Notes: generated by a model not told the origin, from the sequence alone. Shown: positions 8,872 through 18,365, counted from the first letter of the stretch. The stretch: DNA of 44,103 bases from Alteromonas profundi (GCF_010500865.1 NZ_JAAAWN010000031.1:1-44103), one strand, 5' to 3'. Numbers and translations: made by a program.

Positions 8872-10245
8872 TTAGATATAGCTACGGGTGCGTTGGTAAC
8901 TTTCCCTTTGAATGAAGGATAAACGCGCGCCCAACATAATAGCAGCTGCGCTTAGCCCTACGATAAACCCAATCCAAAAGCCTGCCGCCGACATCGGGGC
9001 ATCAGTTATCCAATCAGTGCGCCCTAGAATAACCCCAGTAGGTAAACCAATAAGCCAATAAGATACAAAGGTGATCAGGAACATGGCAGTGGTATCTTTG
9101 TATCCTCGAAGTGCGTTAGCAGAAATAACCTGTACCGCGTCTGACAACTGAAACAATGCGGCATAAATAAGCAACGCATTCGCCAGTACGTAAACGTTGT
9201 TGTCGTTAGTGTACAAGCCGATAATAAACGCCTTTGCAGTAAGGGTGAATGTGGCGGTGCAGGCCGAAGTAATAAAGCCTATAAGTATAGCGCAATGGGC
9301 AGCTACTCTTGCTTGGCGACGGTTATTTTGGCCTAAGCGAAAACTAATTCTAATGGCTGCAGCCATGCCTATGCTCATAGGAAACATAAACATAAGTGCA
9401 GAAAAGTTTAGTGCAACTTGGTGAGCTGCAACTGTAGTGGAGCCAAAGGGCGCGAGTAAAAGTGCAACCACCGCAAACAGGGTTACTTCAAAAAGTAACG
9501 TCATGGCTATGGGTAAGCCTAATTTAAAGGTTCTGGAAATCGCCTTTGCTGATGGCCGGTAAATGATTGCCAGCAGCCCGTACTTTTTAAGTGCAGGGCT
9601 ATAACGAACATACACAAAGGTAGCAATAAACATGGTGTAAATAACAATTGCGGTTGCAATACCGCAGCCAGCGCCCCCCATTTCAGGAATAGGGCCGATA
9701 CCATAGATAAACGCGTAATTACCCGCAATATTTGCCAGTAGACCAATAACTGTAATGATCATGGTGGGCTTGGTTTTACCTAGCCCTTCGCAATAATTTC
9801 TAAGCCACTGATAGAGAGCGAAACCGGGCATAGCGCACAGCACATACATAACGTAATCGGTAGTAATAGTATGGAGCTCAGGCGCCATGGGGAATAAGGA
9901 TACAAGAGATTCAGCAACGGGGATAAGGCAGGCTAATAAAACACCCACAAATAGCACTAAATAACCGGCTTGTTGCGAAGCATGGGCAATACCACCAATA
10001 TCGCGATTTCCTTGTAGCCGCGAAATAAGTGGGGGAAGGGCCAGCGCGATACCTTGAATAAAGCAAAGCAGTGGGATAGTAATACTAAACCCTAACGCTA
10101 CCGCAGCCATGTCGGTTGCACTATAACGGCCAGAAATTATTGTGTCGCTCACCCCCATTAGCATTTGCGTGATCTGCGCCACCAGTAGTGGCCACGCAAG
10201 TTTAATAATATTTCGACTTTCAAGCAGGTAACGGGTTTTATTCAC
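8872..10245 (-). CDS. MATE-family multidrug/Na+ antiporter, NorM/MdtK-like
   Basis: A 457-residue membrane protein with twelve hydrophobic segments, the same length as E. coli MdtK. The N-terminal half contains the family pattern MGVSDTIISGRYSATDMAAVALG. MATE proteins export cationic drugs using a Na+ or H+ gradient. A longer in-frame extension to 10368 exists but lies inside moeA and is not membrane-like. The GTG at 10245 is chosen because it begins NKTRYLLESRNIIKL, the normal short N-terminus; it overlaps the moeA stop by 8 bp. The coupling to moeA looks positional rather than functional. Confidence 0.88.
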   Translation of the reverse strand: MNKTRYLLESRNIIKLAWPLLVAQITQMLMGVSDTIISGRYSATDMAAVALGFSITIPLLCFIQGIALALPPLISRLQGNRDIGGIAHASQQAGYLVLFVGVLLACLIPVAESLVSLFPMAPELHTITTDYVMYVLCAMPGFALYQWLRNYCEGLGKTKPTMIITVIGLLANIAGNYAFIYGIGPIPEMGGAGCGIATAIVIYTMFIATFVYVRYSPALKKYGLLAIIYRPSAKAISRTFKLGLPIAMTLLFEVTLFAVVALLLAPFGSTTVAAHQVALNFSALMFMFPMSIGMAAAIRISFRLGQNNRRQARVAAHCAILIGFITSACTATFTLTAKAFIIGLYTNDNNVYVLANALLIYAALFQLSDAVQVISANALRGYKDTTAMFLITFVSYWLIGLPTGVILGRTDWITDAPMSAAGFWIGFIVGLSAAAIMLGARLSFIQRESYQRTRSYI

Positions 10246-11518
10246 TATCTTTTTCCGCGGTAGAGTAATTAGCCTTAGGCAGGTTCGGTGCTTTGTCTGG
10301 TGCAGCCAACGTAAAAGGGATGACAGGTACAGAGGCACCTGCTTCAAGACCTGTGCTGTTCTCATCAATCACCATAAGGCAATTTGCTGAGGTAATAGAT
10401 GTCATAACACCTGAGCTTTGGGTTCTAAACGGCGTAACGTGTAAATTAAAGTTTTCATCATAAAACATAGTCGCGCGCTGGAAATCTCGCCGACCCGGGC
10501 GACGTTTAACTGTAGTAGTTAATGTGGCGGGCACTGCAAGCGGGGGGCGTATATCTGACTGGCCCTGCATTTTTTGAATAATGGGTGTCACCAATAACTT
10601 GGCCGTGACAAAGGCAGATACGGGGTTGCCGGGTAGGCCACAAAAAAGGGTCGTGTTTATCTTTCCTAAAGCGAAAGGCTTTCCAGGCTTAATGGCGACC
10701 TTCCAAAAATCAATGAAACCTAGCGACGCAATAATCTCTTTCACAAAATCGGCTTCGCCCACCGACACGCCGCCACTACTTACCATAATGTCGACACTGT
10801 CGCTGGCCTTGGTAAAGATGTTACGTAGAGCGTCTTTGTCGTCTTTTACTATGCCGAAATCAACAATATCTACATCGTATTCAGACAACAGGGCTTGTAC
10901 ACCAATACGGTTTGATTCGTAAATTTGTGCTTGTGATAGCGCAGCGCCCGGTTGCACTAGCTCAGAACCGGTGGCAACCAAGCCTACTTTAATTTTTTTG
11001 ATAACAACAACGTCTGCCATGCCTTGTGAGGCAAGTAACATAAGGTGCTGAGGAGCCAATCGTGTTCCTTTGGCCACCAGTTTCTGGTTGGGCGCGATAT
11101 CGCCGGCTTTAGGGCGAATATTTTCGCCAAGGGAGGGCTTTTGCGTAACGATAACACCGGCCTCTGTGCTGCGGGTATTTTCTACCATTACTACTGCATC
11201 AGCCCCTAAAGGTATGGGCGCGCCTGTCATAATTTTTATAGCCGAACCACTCTTTAGTTCGGCGTTTTCCTGCATGCCAGCAGTTATGGTGCTCTGAACG
11301 CTAAGTGGCTTATCTTCTTTTACCTCATCGGTTCGAACTGCATATCCATCCATGGCTGAATTGTCCCATGGTGGAACACTGAGTATGGCGTAAATGTCAT
11401 TGGCTGCTATACGGCCTGAAGCCTGGGAAAGAGGAACCGTTTCTTTGTCGGTAACAATAGGGGTAGCGTCTAACGCTTTTTGTAGAGCGGCTTCTAGAGA
11501 TAACCAGTTTGATGACAT
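10238..11518 (-). CDS. moeA: Molybdopterin molybdenumtransferase MoeA
   Basis: A 426-residue cytosolic enzyme inserting molybdate into adenylylated molybdopterin. Visible family motifs are PPWDNSAMDGYAV (residues near 50-60), GAPIPLGADAVV, the MoeA/MogA core SSGGVSVGEADFVKE, and FGCLPGNPVS-like FCGLPGNPVSAFV near residue 300. The C-terminal domain IV is complete. The ATG has AAGGAG 7 bp upstream. It lies convergent to the coxD/coxE/mocA-like genes, so the region gathers molybdenum cofactor functions on both strands. MoeA is a general Moco enzyme and need not serve only those genes. Confidence 0.92.
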   Translation of the reverse strand: MSSNWLSLEAALQKALDATPIVTDKETVPLSQASGRIAANDIYAILSVPPWDNSAMDGYAVRTDEVKEDKPLSVQSTITAGMQENAELKSGSAIKIMTGAPIPLGADAVVMVENTRSTEAGVIVTQKPSLGENIRPKAGDIAPNQKLVAKGTRLAPQHLMLLASQGMADVVVIKKIKVGLVATGSELVQPGAALSQAQIYESNRIGVQALLSEYDVDIVDFGIVKDDKDALRNIFTKASDSVDIMVSSGGVSVGEADFVKEIIASLGFIDFWKVAIKPGKPFALGKINTTLFCGLPGNPVSAFVTAKLLVTPIIQKMQGQSDIRPPLAVPATLTTTVKRRPGRRDFQRATMFYDENFNLHVTPFRTQSSGVMTSITSANCLMVIDENSTGLEAGASVPVIPFTLAAPDKAPNLPKANYSTAEKDSE

Positions 11519-11608
11519 CGCGGGACTCCTTTTTTCGAGGAGCCGATTATCACCTAAATGATTAAATAAACCAATGCATTAAAGCATGAGAATTTGTCGA
11601 GTAAACAA

Positions 11609-11636
11609 AAAGTGGCGTACTGCCATACGCCACTTT
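11609..11636. terminator. Terminator of the glucosylglycerate operon
   Basis: AAAGTGGCGTA (11609-11619) pairs perfectly with TACGCCACTTT (11626-11636), loop of 6 nt. On the minus strand the stem is followed by a T run, about 45 bp past the stop codon of the phosphorylase gene. Confidence 0.8.
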
Positions 11637-11679
11637 CCCTTGTTTTTACACTTAGCAAAACACTGAATAAGGTTATAGG

Positions 11680-13434
11680 TTATTCAAAGTCTTGATTACT
11701 CAGCCACATGGTCTGGTAGGGTTTTAACTGTAAGAACGCACTGGAAAGTGAGATCTCCTGACGCGAAACCAAATCAAGCCAATTATCTGTGCCGATAAGA
11801 TTAATATCTGACATGAGCACAGTTTGCTCTTCGTCACTTATATTACTGACACAGAATATACTTTGTTTTCTGTCTAGACTTTGTCGCCAGTAGCCAAAAA
11901 TCTGATTACCTAGTTGCAAGGTGAATTGCGTGGCGTTAGGGTGAAAGGCGGGTTGCGCCTTACGTACACGTATCAATTGCGACAAGCGGGTAAGCACCTT
12001 ATGATGCTGCGAATAGGGTGAGTCGAGTAATGGCTCTAATTCGCTTAGATCCCATCGGCGGCGGTTGATAGAGCGATTTTGCCCAGTATTGGCCACTTTT
12101 TCATAATCGTTCGATGTGCCTAACAAGCTATGAACATAAATACCTGGGATCCCTTCCATACCCAGCATAATTGCATGGGCACAAATAAACCGGTCAACTT
12201 GCCACTTATCCGGCCCCTTTATCGTACCTTGCAGAGCATCAAATAAGGTAATGTTAATTTCGTAGGGCTTTTGTTGGCCGCCTTCCGACGCGCGCCATGA
12301 AATTTTTCCACCAAAATGCTGCATCGTATGCACGAAGTCAGAAATTTCATCGTCACTCAATAAGCCTTCTGCAGGACGAAGCCCGATGCCATCGTGGGAG
12401 GCAATGAAGTTAAAGTATGTAGTACCGTTTTGCGCCGGAGGCATACTCATCATCCAATTTTTAAGGTATTTGCAATCCCCCGATACCAGCGTATTCACCA
12501 ATAGGGGTGGTAACGAGAAATTGTATATTGAATGCGCTTCGTTAGCATTGCCGAAATAGGTAAGGTTTTCCCTATTAGGGATATTGGTTTCGGTAATTAT
12601 GATGATAGAAGGGTCTACATGCTCAATTAAGGTTCTAATTAAGCGAATAACCTCATGGGTTTGGTCAAGATTGATACAATTGGTACCCACGATTTTCCAT
12701 AAAAACGCCACCGCGTCTAAACGGAACAGTTTTGCCCCCTTATCTATGTAAAGCTTGATGATTTCAATAAAAGCCAGCAGCACCTTAGGATTTCTAAAAT
12801 CAAAATCTACTTGGTCGTGGCTGAAGGTACACCATACATACTGAGTACCATTAGCGGTCTCGGTTTCTCGTAATAATGGAGATATGCGAGGCCGTGTTAC
12901 CATACTTAAATCGTCAGTAGGATCGGCGGTAAAAAAGAAATCAGAGCCTGGCCCTTCACCCTTAATAAAATTACTGAACCACGCACTTCTCGCTGAACAG
13001 TGATTAATTACTAAGTCGGTCATTAGCCCATAGTCTTTTGCAATAGCCTCAATATCATCCCAGTTTCCTAGCGATTCATTTACGCTCGAATAATCAATGA
13101 CCGAAAAGCCATCATCGGAACTGTAAGGAAAGAAGGGAAGAATATGCACCTTATTAATGGTGTTTTTGCAATAGCGGTGGAGAAAACGATTGAGGGTAAC
13201 GAGCGGGCGCTCGTCACCTTCAATTATACTATCACCATAGGTGATCATTATAATGTCTTCTTCATCCCAGTAATTGCTATGCGGCGTAGGCGGTTTATCT
13301 AAATCGCTCGCCTCCAAGCCTATGGTCTGAATTAGCGAGGTGGCTAATTCTTCCGTAGGCATGGGTAAATCTACATCTGCATAGATGAAGTCTAATTGAT
13401 GTTTTACTTTGTCATGGAGAAGTTTCCAAGTCAT
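11680..13434 (-). CDS. GH13_18 glycoside phosphorylase, probably glucosylglycerate phosphorylase
   Basis: A 584-residue alpha-amylase-fold enzyme of the sucrose-phosphorylase subfamily (GH13_18). The catalytic triad is visible: nucleophile Asp240 (LFRLDAVAF), acid/base Glu282 (IITETN) and transition-state stabiliser Asp348 (ASHDGIG). Known activities in the subfamily are sucrose, sucrose 6F-phosphate, glucosylglycerol and glucosylglycerate phosphorolysis. Its operon partners make and dephosphorylate glucosyl-3-phosphoglycerate and phosphorylate glycerate. This points to glucosylglycerate + phosphate giving glucose 1-phosphate + D-glycerate. The substrate is therefore inferred from context, the fold and catalysis from sequence. 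It begins 3 bp after the gpgS stop. Confidence 0.82.
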   Translation of the reverse strand: MTWKLLHDKVKHQLDFIYADVDLPMPTEELATSLIQTIGLEASDLDKPPTPHSNYWDEEDIIMITYGDSIIEGDERPLVTLNRFLHRYCKNTINKVHILPFFPYSSDDGFSVIDYSSVNESLGNWDDIEAIAKDYGLMTDLVINHCSARSAWFSNFIKGEGPGSDFFFTADPTDDLSMVTRPRISPLLRETETANGTQYVWCTFSHDQVDFDFRNPKVLLAFIEIIKLYIDKGAKLFRLDAVAFLWKIVGTNCINLDQTHEVIRLIRTLIEHVDPSIIIITETNIPNRENLTYFGNANEAHSIYNFSLPPLLVNTLVSGDCKYLKNWMMSMPPAQNGTTYFNFIASHDGIGLRPAEGLLSDDEISDFVHTMQHFGGKISWRASEGGQQKPYEINITLFDALQGTIKGPDKWQVDRFICAHAIMLGMEGIPGIYVHSLLGTSNDYEKVANTGQNRSINRRRWDLSELEPLLDSPYSQHHKVLTRLSQLIRVRKAQPAFHPNATQFTLQLGNQIFGYWRQSLDRKQSIFCVSNISDEEQTVLMSDINLIGTDNWLDLVSRQEISLSSAFLQLKPYQTMWLSNQDFE

Positions 13435-13437
13435 AGT

Positions 13438-14664
13438 TTATTTTTCCATAAATTCTGCAGTGTCGGCTTCTACCGCCTCCAACAAACGTTCTAGAATATC
13501 TGGTACAGCACTGGTCACTCGGTTCCAGCTAGGAATGAAAGGGGTTTCCATTGGGTTTGCTAAGAAGTTATCACCGGCTTTCATGATATTGCTTGCAAAC
13601 ATTTCAACCGCTTTTTCTTCACTATGGATGTCCAGCGTTAGGCCATTCATGACTGCATCGTTGTGGTAAGTTTCAATAAAATCTAACGCAATTCTAAAGT
13701 AGGTGGCTTTAATAGAGCGGAACATTTCATTACTAAATGTATAACCTTGGGTAGCTAACTTGCGGAAAATAGCTTTAGTTATATCGATAGACATTTTAGA
13801 TAAACCGCCTTGATCATCATTTAGTGATAGATCTTGGTGCTTATGATCATAAATGTCGCAGATGTCTGCTTGGCATAACCGGTTGTGAGAATAGTTGCGA
13901 TGCATTTCTGATAAAACACCAATCTCAAGGCCCCAGTCGCTAGGTATACGAATATCATTTAGTACATCGCGGCGGAACGAAAACTCACCGGCTAACGGGT
14001 AACGAAAACTATCCATAAACTCTAAGTATTCGTTATCGCCCATAATGCGCTTTAATGCACGTAGCAGCGGGGTTACTAATAAGCGCGAAACGCGGCCATT
14101 TATTTTACCGTTAGCAACGCGGGCGTAGTAGCCTTTACAAAACTCATAGTTAAACAGCGGGTTTGCAACCGGGTAAATTAGTTTGGCAAGTAAGTCTTTG
14201 TTATAGGTGACAATGTCACAGTCATGCAGTGCTACCGATTCAGCACGGTTTGAGGCTAACACATAGCCCATGCAGTACCACACATTACGCCCTTTTCCTA
14301 GTTCTCTAGGCGCGAGGCCTTGCGCTTGTAACTCTTCATCAAGCGCCTTTAGACGCGGGCCGTCATTCCACAGAATACGGTGATGTTGTGGTAGTTTGCC
14401 AAAAAATCCTAACGCGTGTTTATATTGATCTTCCGTTGCTCTATCTAAACCAATAACAATTTCGGATAAATAAGGTACCTCTTTAAGTTCATTGACGATA
14501 TTAGGCAACGCTTCGCCTTCTAGTTCGGAAAATAACGAGGGTAATATAAGTGCCATAGGGCGCTTTTGTGAAAAACGCAGTAATTCTGCTTCTAGTTCCT
14601 CTGTAGGCCGTTGAGATAAATTATGTAACGTTGTAACCACACCATTTTGATAAAAATCAGCCAT
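13438..14664 (-). CDS. gpgS: Glucosyl-3-phosphoglycerate synthase (GT81 type)
   Basis: A 408-residue retaining GT-A glycosyltransferase transferring glucose from an NDP-glucose to 3-phosphoglycerate. The metal-binding DxD is Asp148-Cys-Asp150 in LHDCDIVTY. EIVIGLDRATEDQY near residues 70-85 and GKGRNVWYCMGYVLAS near 120-135 match the nucleotide-sugar and donor-side regions of the family. Downstream WGLEIGVLSEMHRN is a conserved catalytic-domain stretch. A very strong AGGAGG precedes the ATG. It follows the phosphatase gene by 12 bp. A mannosyl-3-phosphoglycerate synthase is less likely because those belong to GT55/GT78 and look different. Confidence 0.87.
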   Translation of the reverse strand: MADFYQNGVVTTLHNLSQRPTEELEAELLRFSQKRPMALILPSLFSELEGEALPNIVNELKEVPYLSEIVIGLDRATEDQYKHALGFFGKLPQHHRILWNDGPRLKALDEELQAQGLAPRELGKGRNVWYCMGYVLASNRAESVALHDCDIVTYNKDLLAKLIYPVANPLFNYEFCKGYYARVANGKINGRVSRLLVTPLLRALKRIMGDNEYLEFMDSFRYPLAGEFSFRRDVLNDIRIPSDWGLEIGVLSEMHRNYSHNRLCQADICDIYDHKHQDLSLNDDQGGLSKMSIDITKAIFRKLATQGYTFSNEMFRSIKATYFRIALDFIETYHNDAVMNGLTLDIHSEEKAVEMFASNIMKAGDNFLANPMETPFIPSWNRVTSAVPDILERLLEAVEADTAEFMEK

Positions 14665-14676
14665 GTGTCCTCCTGA

Positions 14677-15486
14677 TTATAGACAAAGCAATTGAGTAAG
14701 CATTTCGTTCCAGCCTCTAGGGCCAGGTAGGGTGCTGGTATATACCTCTTCTTTTTGTATTTCTGGCGGAGGGTTTACCGGTGAAAGAATGCGTATGGCG
14801 ACATCGGCGGCTTCAAGCATAGCAACATCATTGTTGCCATCGCCTAACGCGAATGTACGCACATCTGTTTCTGTTTGTTTCTGGTATTCCTTGGCCAACC
14901 ACTGCAGTGCTTGGCCTTTGTCACAATTGCCTGATACGTGAATAAAGCGACCACCTTCAAGGGGGTAAGCACCGCGATCACGTATGGCTTTAATAAAGTC
15001 CCGCTTTTTGTTCTCGTCCCCTTTCCACAATACAGGTTCGCCAAACTGGCGCTTGGCCGCTAGCGCCGCCGATGACTCATCAAGGCCAGTTGCATCTTGA
15101 ATATCTTGCAAACTCATTTTCGAAAACTGTGTAAACTCGCCAACAAAATCGTTAGCAATTTTTTCCAGTAACTTAATCCAGTAATTTTTATTGGAAATAA
15201 ATGATTTACACCAATAACCATCGACCCAAACAGTGCCGGTAGGTTTTTGCTTAAAAAAGCCGTGGGGAATGTAAATAGCGGCACCATTTTCAATAATAAA
15301 TGGCCCTGATAAGTCAATTTTTTCACGTAAAGGTTGCAGTTCAGCAAAGGTTTTACTGGTCGTGGGGATCACGGGAATGCCTTTGTGAGCTAACGTCGTT
15401 AACGTAGGTTTTGCTGCTTCAAACGAGTAAGTATGGTGGTCTAACAGCGTGCCGTCCATATCGGTGAAAACCAGCGTTTTGGTCAT
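14677..15486 (-). CDS. gpgP: HAD phosphatase, glucosyl-3-phosphoglycerate phosphatase type
   Basis: A 269-residue HAD hydrolase of the mannosyl-3-phosphoglycerate phosphatase family (COG3769, E. coli YedP relative). Motif I is FTDMDGTLLD, with the nucleophile Asp9 and acid/base Asp11. Motif II is the Thr of IPTTSKT, and the last motif is ALGDGNNDVAMLEAADVA. A large cap follows, with a Gly-rich sugar-side loop (PLEGGRFIHVSG). With gpgS next door it should release phosphate from glucosyl-3-phosphoglycerate to give glucosylglycerate. The gene overlaps the glycerate kinase stop by 4 bp (ATGA). Confidence 0.83.
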   Translation of the reverse strand: MTKTLVFTDMDGTLLDHHTYSFEAAKPTLTTLAHKGIPVIPTTSKTFAELQPLREKIDLSGPFIIENGAAIYIPHGFFKQKPTGTVWVDGYWCKSFISNKNYWIKLLEKIANDFVGEFTQFSKMSLQDIQDATGLDESSAALAAKRQFGEPVLWKGDENKKRDFIKAIRDRGAYPLEGGRFIHVSGNCDKGQALQWLAKEYQKQTETDVRTFALGDGNNDVAMLEAADVAIRILSPVNPPPEIQKEEVYTSTLPGPRGWNEMLTQLLCL

Positions 15487-16355
15487 TGAGTAACGTCCTG
15501 TGAAGTAATAACTCTATCTTCATTTAAGCTAAATACCGTATCACATGTGGCAGGGAGTGTAGCCAATGCGTGTTCAGTTAAACGTTGATAGTGTTGTATG
15601 AAAGTTGCTATTTGCGTTTCGCTCATAATTCCACTGGAATCGGCATGAGTTGATGAGCGTAATTTATCCTCTTGTTCTAAACGCCAGTGAAAAACGCAAT
15701 CAAATGAGGGCGCTTTTAGCATTACTTGGTAATCGATCTGTGCAAACAATTCTTGATAAGCGCCGGCTAACTCAGTATTGACGAAGTTTCGCCAGATACC
15801 AAGTGAGTCGTGATTTTCTTCTAACAAATTTATCGGTTCGCGCACAGAGTTTACTGCTTGAGGTTGAACACCCACGCACCAACCTTCTAAGATAATTACA
15901 TCAACCGGTGCAGCGCAGCGAGGCCAATGTTCCTTTGGAAAAGGGTTATCGGTGGCTTTATTAAATCGCGGGATAGCAACATCGCCTTTGTTTTTTAAAC
16001 CTTTTATCGTGGCCATCGCTAAACGAATGTCATGGGTGCCAGGCACGCCTCGGGTGGCCAATAAAGGGTGAAATTTAGTTGCTAAACTATTGCGGTGCGA
16101 TTTATCAAAATAAAAGTCGTCGATAGAAAGCGCTACAACCTTGAGATCATACTCGTTTTCAAGGTATGCAGAGATAAATGCAGTAAGGGTGGATTTTCCT
16201 GAACCTTGGCTGCCATTTATGCCGACGACGAAGGGTTGACCTGCACTTTTTTGGTGCGTTTTGATGCGTTCACAGAGAGGTTCGAACCATTTTTGTGCAG
16301 TGTCCGCGTATGCAAGGGGTAATTGTTGGGTGTCTAAAAAGCGTTGTATGTCCAT
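15483..16355 (-). CDS. D-glycerate 3-kinase (P-loop, GLYK/Tda10-like)
   Basis: A 290-residue P-loop kinase. Walker A is GSQGSGKS (residues 48-55); VALSIDDFYFDKSHR and RGVPGTHDIRLA are the signatures of the plant glycerate kinase/YggC group, followed by VIILEGWCVG as the Walker B region. Family members phosphorylate D-glycerate on O3. In this operon that would return the glycerate freed by the phosphorylase to 3-phosphoglycerate, closing the cycle. It is the first gene of the four-gene operon. GAGGT lies 6 bp before the ATG, inside the arm of a strong inverted repeat. Confidence 0.83.
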   Translation of the reverse strand: MDIQRFLDTQQLPLAYADTAQKWFEPLCERIKTHQKSAGQPFVVGINGSQGSGKSTLTAFISAYLENEYDLKVVALSIDDFYFDKSHRNSLATKFHPLLATRGVPGTHDIRLAMATIKGLKNKGDVAIPRFNKATDNPFPKEHWPRCAAPVDVIILEGWCVGVQPQAVNSVREPINLLEENHDSLGIWRNFVNTELAGAYQELFAQIDYQVMLKAPSFDCVFHWRLEQEDKLRSSTHADSSGIMSETQIATFIQHYQRLTEHALATLPATCDTVFSLNEDRVITSQDVTQ

Positions 16356-16410
16356 GTTGTTACCTCAATCGGTGCGGATTAAGCACGTTTACCAAGATTG
16401 AGGTTACAAC
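16356..16410 (-). promoter_or_regulatory. Inverted repeat covering the ribosome binding site of the glycerate kinase gene
   Basis: Read on the minus strand, GTTGTAACCTCAATC (16410-16396) is followed after 25 nt by GATTGAGGTAACAAC (16370-16356): 14 of 15 positions pair. The second arm contains the Shine-Dalgarno GAGGT and ends directly at the ATG. As RNA the hairpin would hide the ribosome binding site of the first operon gene. As DNA it could be a dimeric regulator site. The repeat is seen in the sequence; either function is inference. No promoter was confidently located in the remaining 41 bp up to cmoB, so read-through from cmoAB is possible. Confidence 0.55.
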
Positions 16411-16451
16411 ATTTATGCCAAGTTCAATAAATTCGCTCGGTGTAGGGGCGT

Positions 16452-17435
16452 TTATTTGCGTGTGGCCACAATAACGGCCCTTTGTGGTGCAGGATACCCC
16501 TCAATAGTGCGCGTAATATCTTCAGGGTCGAGAAAATCTTTCAACGACTGGCTTTCCATCCAAGGTGTGGCCCGCTGTTCATCGAGGGTTGTGTGATTAA
16601 CATCTACAACCCGAGGGTTTTCAAAACCCAAACGGGTTAGCCATACACATAATGCCTTGGTACTAGGTAGGAACCACACATTACGCATTTGCGCATAGCG
16701 CTCGCCGGCCATCAGTACGGTTTGTTCATCACCATCTACCACTAACGTTTCTAATACCAGTTCACCGCCTTTACGGAGTTGATGCTTCAACTGGGTTAAA
16801 AACTGCATGGGATCTTTACGGTGATACAAGACACCCATTGAAAATACAGTGTCAAACGCATTTAACGGCTGCATTTCTTCGATGCCTAAGGGTAAAAAGT
16901 GAATTCTATCGTTGGGAATAAAATGCTTGATGGCCTGAAATTGAATGAGAAACAATTGTGTAGGGTCGATACCCATTACCCGAGATGCGCCATGCCCTAG
17001 CATTCGCCACATGTGATAGCCGCTACCACAGCCAACATCAAGAACCGTCCGGTCTTTTAAATTAGAAATATGTGGCGCCACCCGATCCCATTTCCAGTCA
17101 GATCGCCATTCAGTATCAACATGAATATCATGAATGTGAAAAGGCCCTTTTCTCCATGGCATAAACTGTTGCAGTAACCCGGTTATTTTCTTTTGTGTAT
17201 AGGTGTCAATATCTTCTAAGCAGCCCACAGAAACACTGTCTTTTAGATCGAGCCTAGAGGGCGTGGTGTTAGGAAGCTTCGCGAGCAAGCGACACCATTT
17301 ATCAAATTCACCATGCTTTGCGCTAGTTTGCCACGTGTTTAGCTGCCCCGGAAGCGTTTGTAACCAGTGTTGCAAAGGCGTATCTAAAAGGGATTTATAA
17401 CAGTCGTTAAACCATGTTGCTTCGGGTTTACTCAT
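16452..17435 (-). CDS. cmoB: tRNA U34 carboxymethyltransferase CmoB
   Basis: A 327-residue enzyme (E. coli CmoB is close in length) that moves a carboxymethyl group from carboxy-SAM to 5-hydroxyuridine at tRNA wobble position 34. The SAM-binding motif is [16 protein letters not shown]. The family regions [41 protein letters not shown] and LETLVVDGD are all readable. It lies 27 bp after cmoA on the same strand, the usual arrangement. Confidence 0.95.
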   Translation of the reverse strand: MSKPEATWFNDCYKSLLDTPLQHWLQTLPGQLNTWQTSAKHGEFDKWCRLLAKLPNTTPSRLDLKDSVSVGCLEDIDTYTQKKITGLLQQFMPWRKGPFHIHDIHVDTEWRSDWKWDRVAPHISNLKDRTVLDVGCGSGYHMWRMLGHGASRVMGIDPTQLFLIQFQAIKHFIPNDRIHFLPLGIEEMQPLNAFDTVFSMGVLYHRKDPMQFLTQLKHQLRKGGELVLETLVVDGDEQTVLMAGERYAQMRNVWFLPSTKALCVWLTRLGFENPRVVDVNHTTLDEQRATPWMESQSLKDFLDPEDITRTIEGYPAPQRAVIVATRK

Positions 17436-17462
17436 TCATTTGTTCCATCAGGTATAGAGGGG

Positions 17463-18206
17463 TTATTTAATTGCAACTAATGAGGTGAAATTGTAGCACT
17501 TAAACCACATCACCACGTCACTAAAGCCTACATCTAATAGGCGGCGTTCATGCTCTGCAAATGTATCGGTGAGCATAACTTTCTCCAATGAGGCCCGCTT
17601 TTGACTCACCTCAAGCTCACTGTAACCATTATCGCGTTTAAATTGGTGGTGAAGATCTATAAGTAACTCGTTACCAGCAAGGGTAGGGTGTTTTATTTTT
17701 TCCGAAAGAATAAAAATTCCCCCGGGGTTTAGCCCTTCATAGATTTTTTTTAGTAGCGCTTTTCTATCTTCAGGAGGAATGAACTGCAAGGTGAAGTTCA
17801 TTATCACCATAGATGCATTGTCAATGCTGGCGTCTTGAGCACTTTGTTGGTGGATGTCTATGGGGTTAGGTAGATTAAACCCTTGCACGGTACGCCGACA
17901 CCTTTCCACCATTGCTAAAGAGGTATCTAGACCGATAATTTTGCAATTCACATTTTGGGTTGCCCGCGCCACCGACAAGCTTGCGGCGCCAAGCGAGCAT
18001 CCAAGGTCGTATACGTTTGACGCTGGTGTTACCGCAGATTTAGCTAATTCGCCAATAGTATGCACAATGGTTTCATAACCCGGTACAGAGCGCTGAATCA
18101 TGTCTGGAAACACGTCTACCACTGATTCATCAAACTTGAAGTCGGCTACTTTTTTCAATGGGTTAGCGTACAAGTTGTCTTGTTTTTGCACAGTATTTAC
18201 TCTCAT
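17463..18206 (-). CDS. cmoA: Carboxy-S-adenosyl-L-methionine synthase CmoA
   Basis: A 247-residue SAM-fold enzyme making carboxy-SAM from SAM and prephenate. The binding motif is VYDLGCSLGAASLSVAR; NFTLQFIPPEDRKAL and ILSEKI are also typical. The N-terminus DNLYANPLKKVADFKFDESVVDVFPDMI is the recognisable CmoA start. A TTG two codons upstream (18212) is in frame, but the ATG at 18206 is preferred. It is the first gene of cmoAB. The 159-bp AT-rich gap to the divergent response regulator must hold promoters for both. Confidence 0.95.
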   Translation of the reverse strand: MRVNTVQKQDNLYANPLKKVADFKFDESVVDVFPDMIQRSVPGYETIVHTIGELAKSAVTPASNVYDLGCSLGAASLSVARATQNVNCKIIGLDTSLAMVERCRRTVQGFNLPNPIDIHQQSAQDASIDNASMVIMNFTLQFIPPEDRKALLKKIYEGLNPGGIFILSEKIKHPTLAGNELLIDLHHQFKRDNGYSELEVSQKRASLEKVMLTDTFAEHERRLLDVGFSDVVMWFKCYNFTSLVAIK

Positions 18207-18365
18207 TGGCAATTATTGGGCGCTAATTTTACCTTCAGTGAAAAAAATGCCAATGAAAAACGCTAAAAATTATAATAAAGCTGTTTTTTTGGTAGTTAGG
18301 GGTTTTCGTAGTATTATTAACGTATTACCCTAGGGACGATAGACCACAAGGAAGCAATAACACCA

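Noticed and set aside
10246..10368. Longer N-terminus for the MATE exporter
   Set aside because: The extra residues lie inside moeA, are basic and not membrane-like, and the GTG at 10245 gives the standard family length.
10581..10922. A 113-codon plus-strand frame inside moeA
   Set aside because: It is wholly antisense to a clearly conserved gene and encodes no known pattern.
11680..13434. Sucrose phosphorylase
   Set aside because: The catalytic triad alone cannot exclude it, but no sucrose-related gene is near and all three operon partners belong to glucosylglycerate metabolism.
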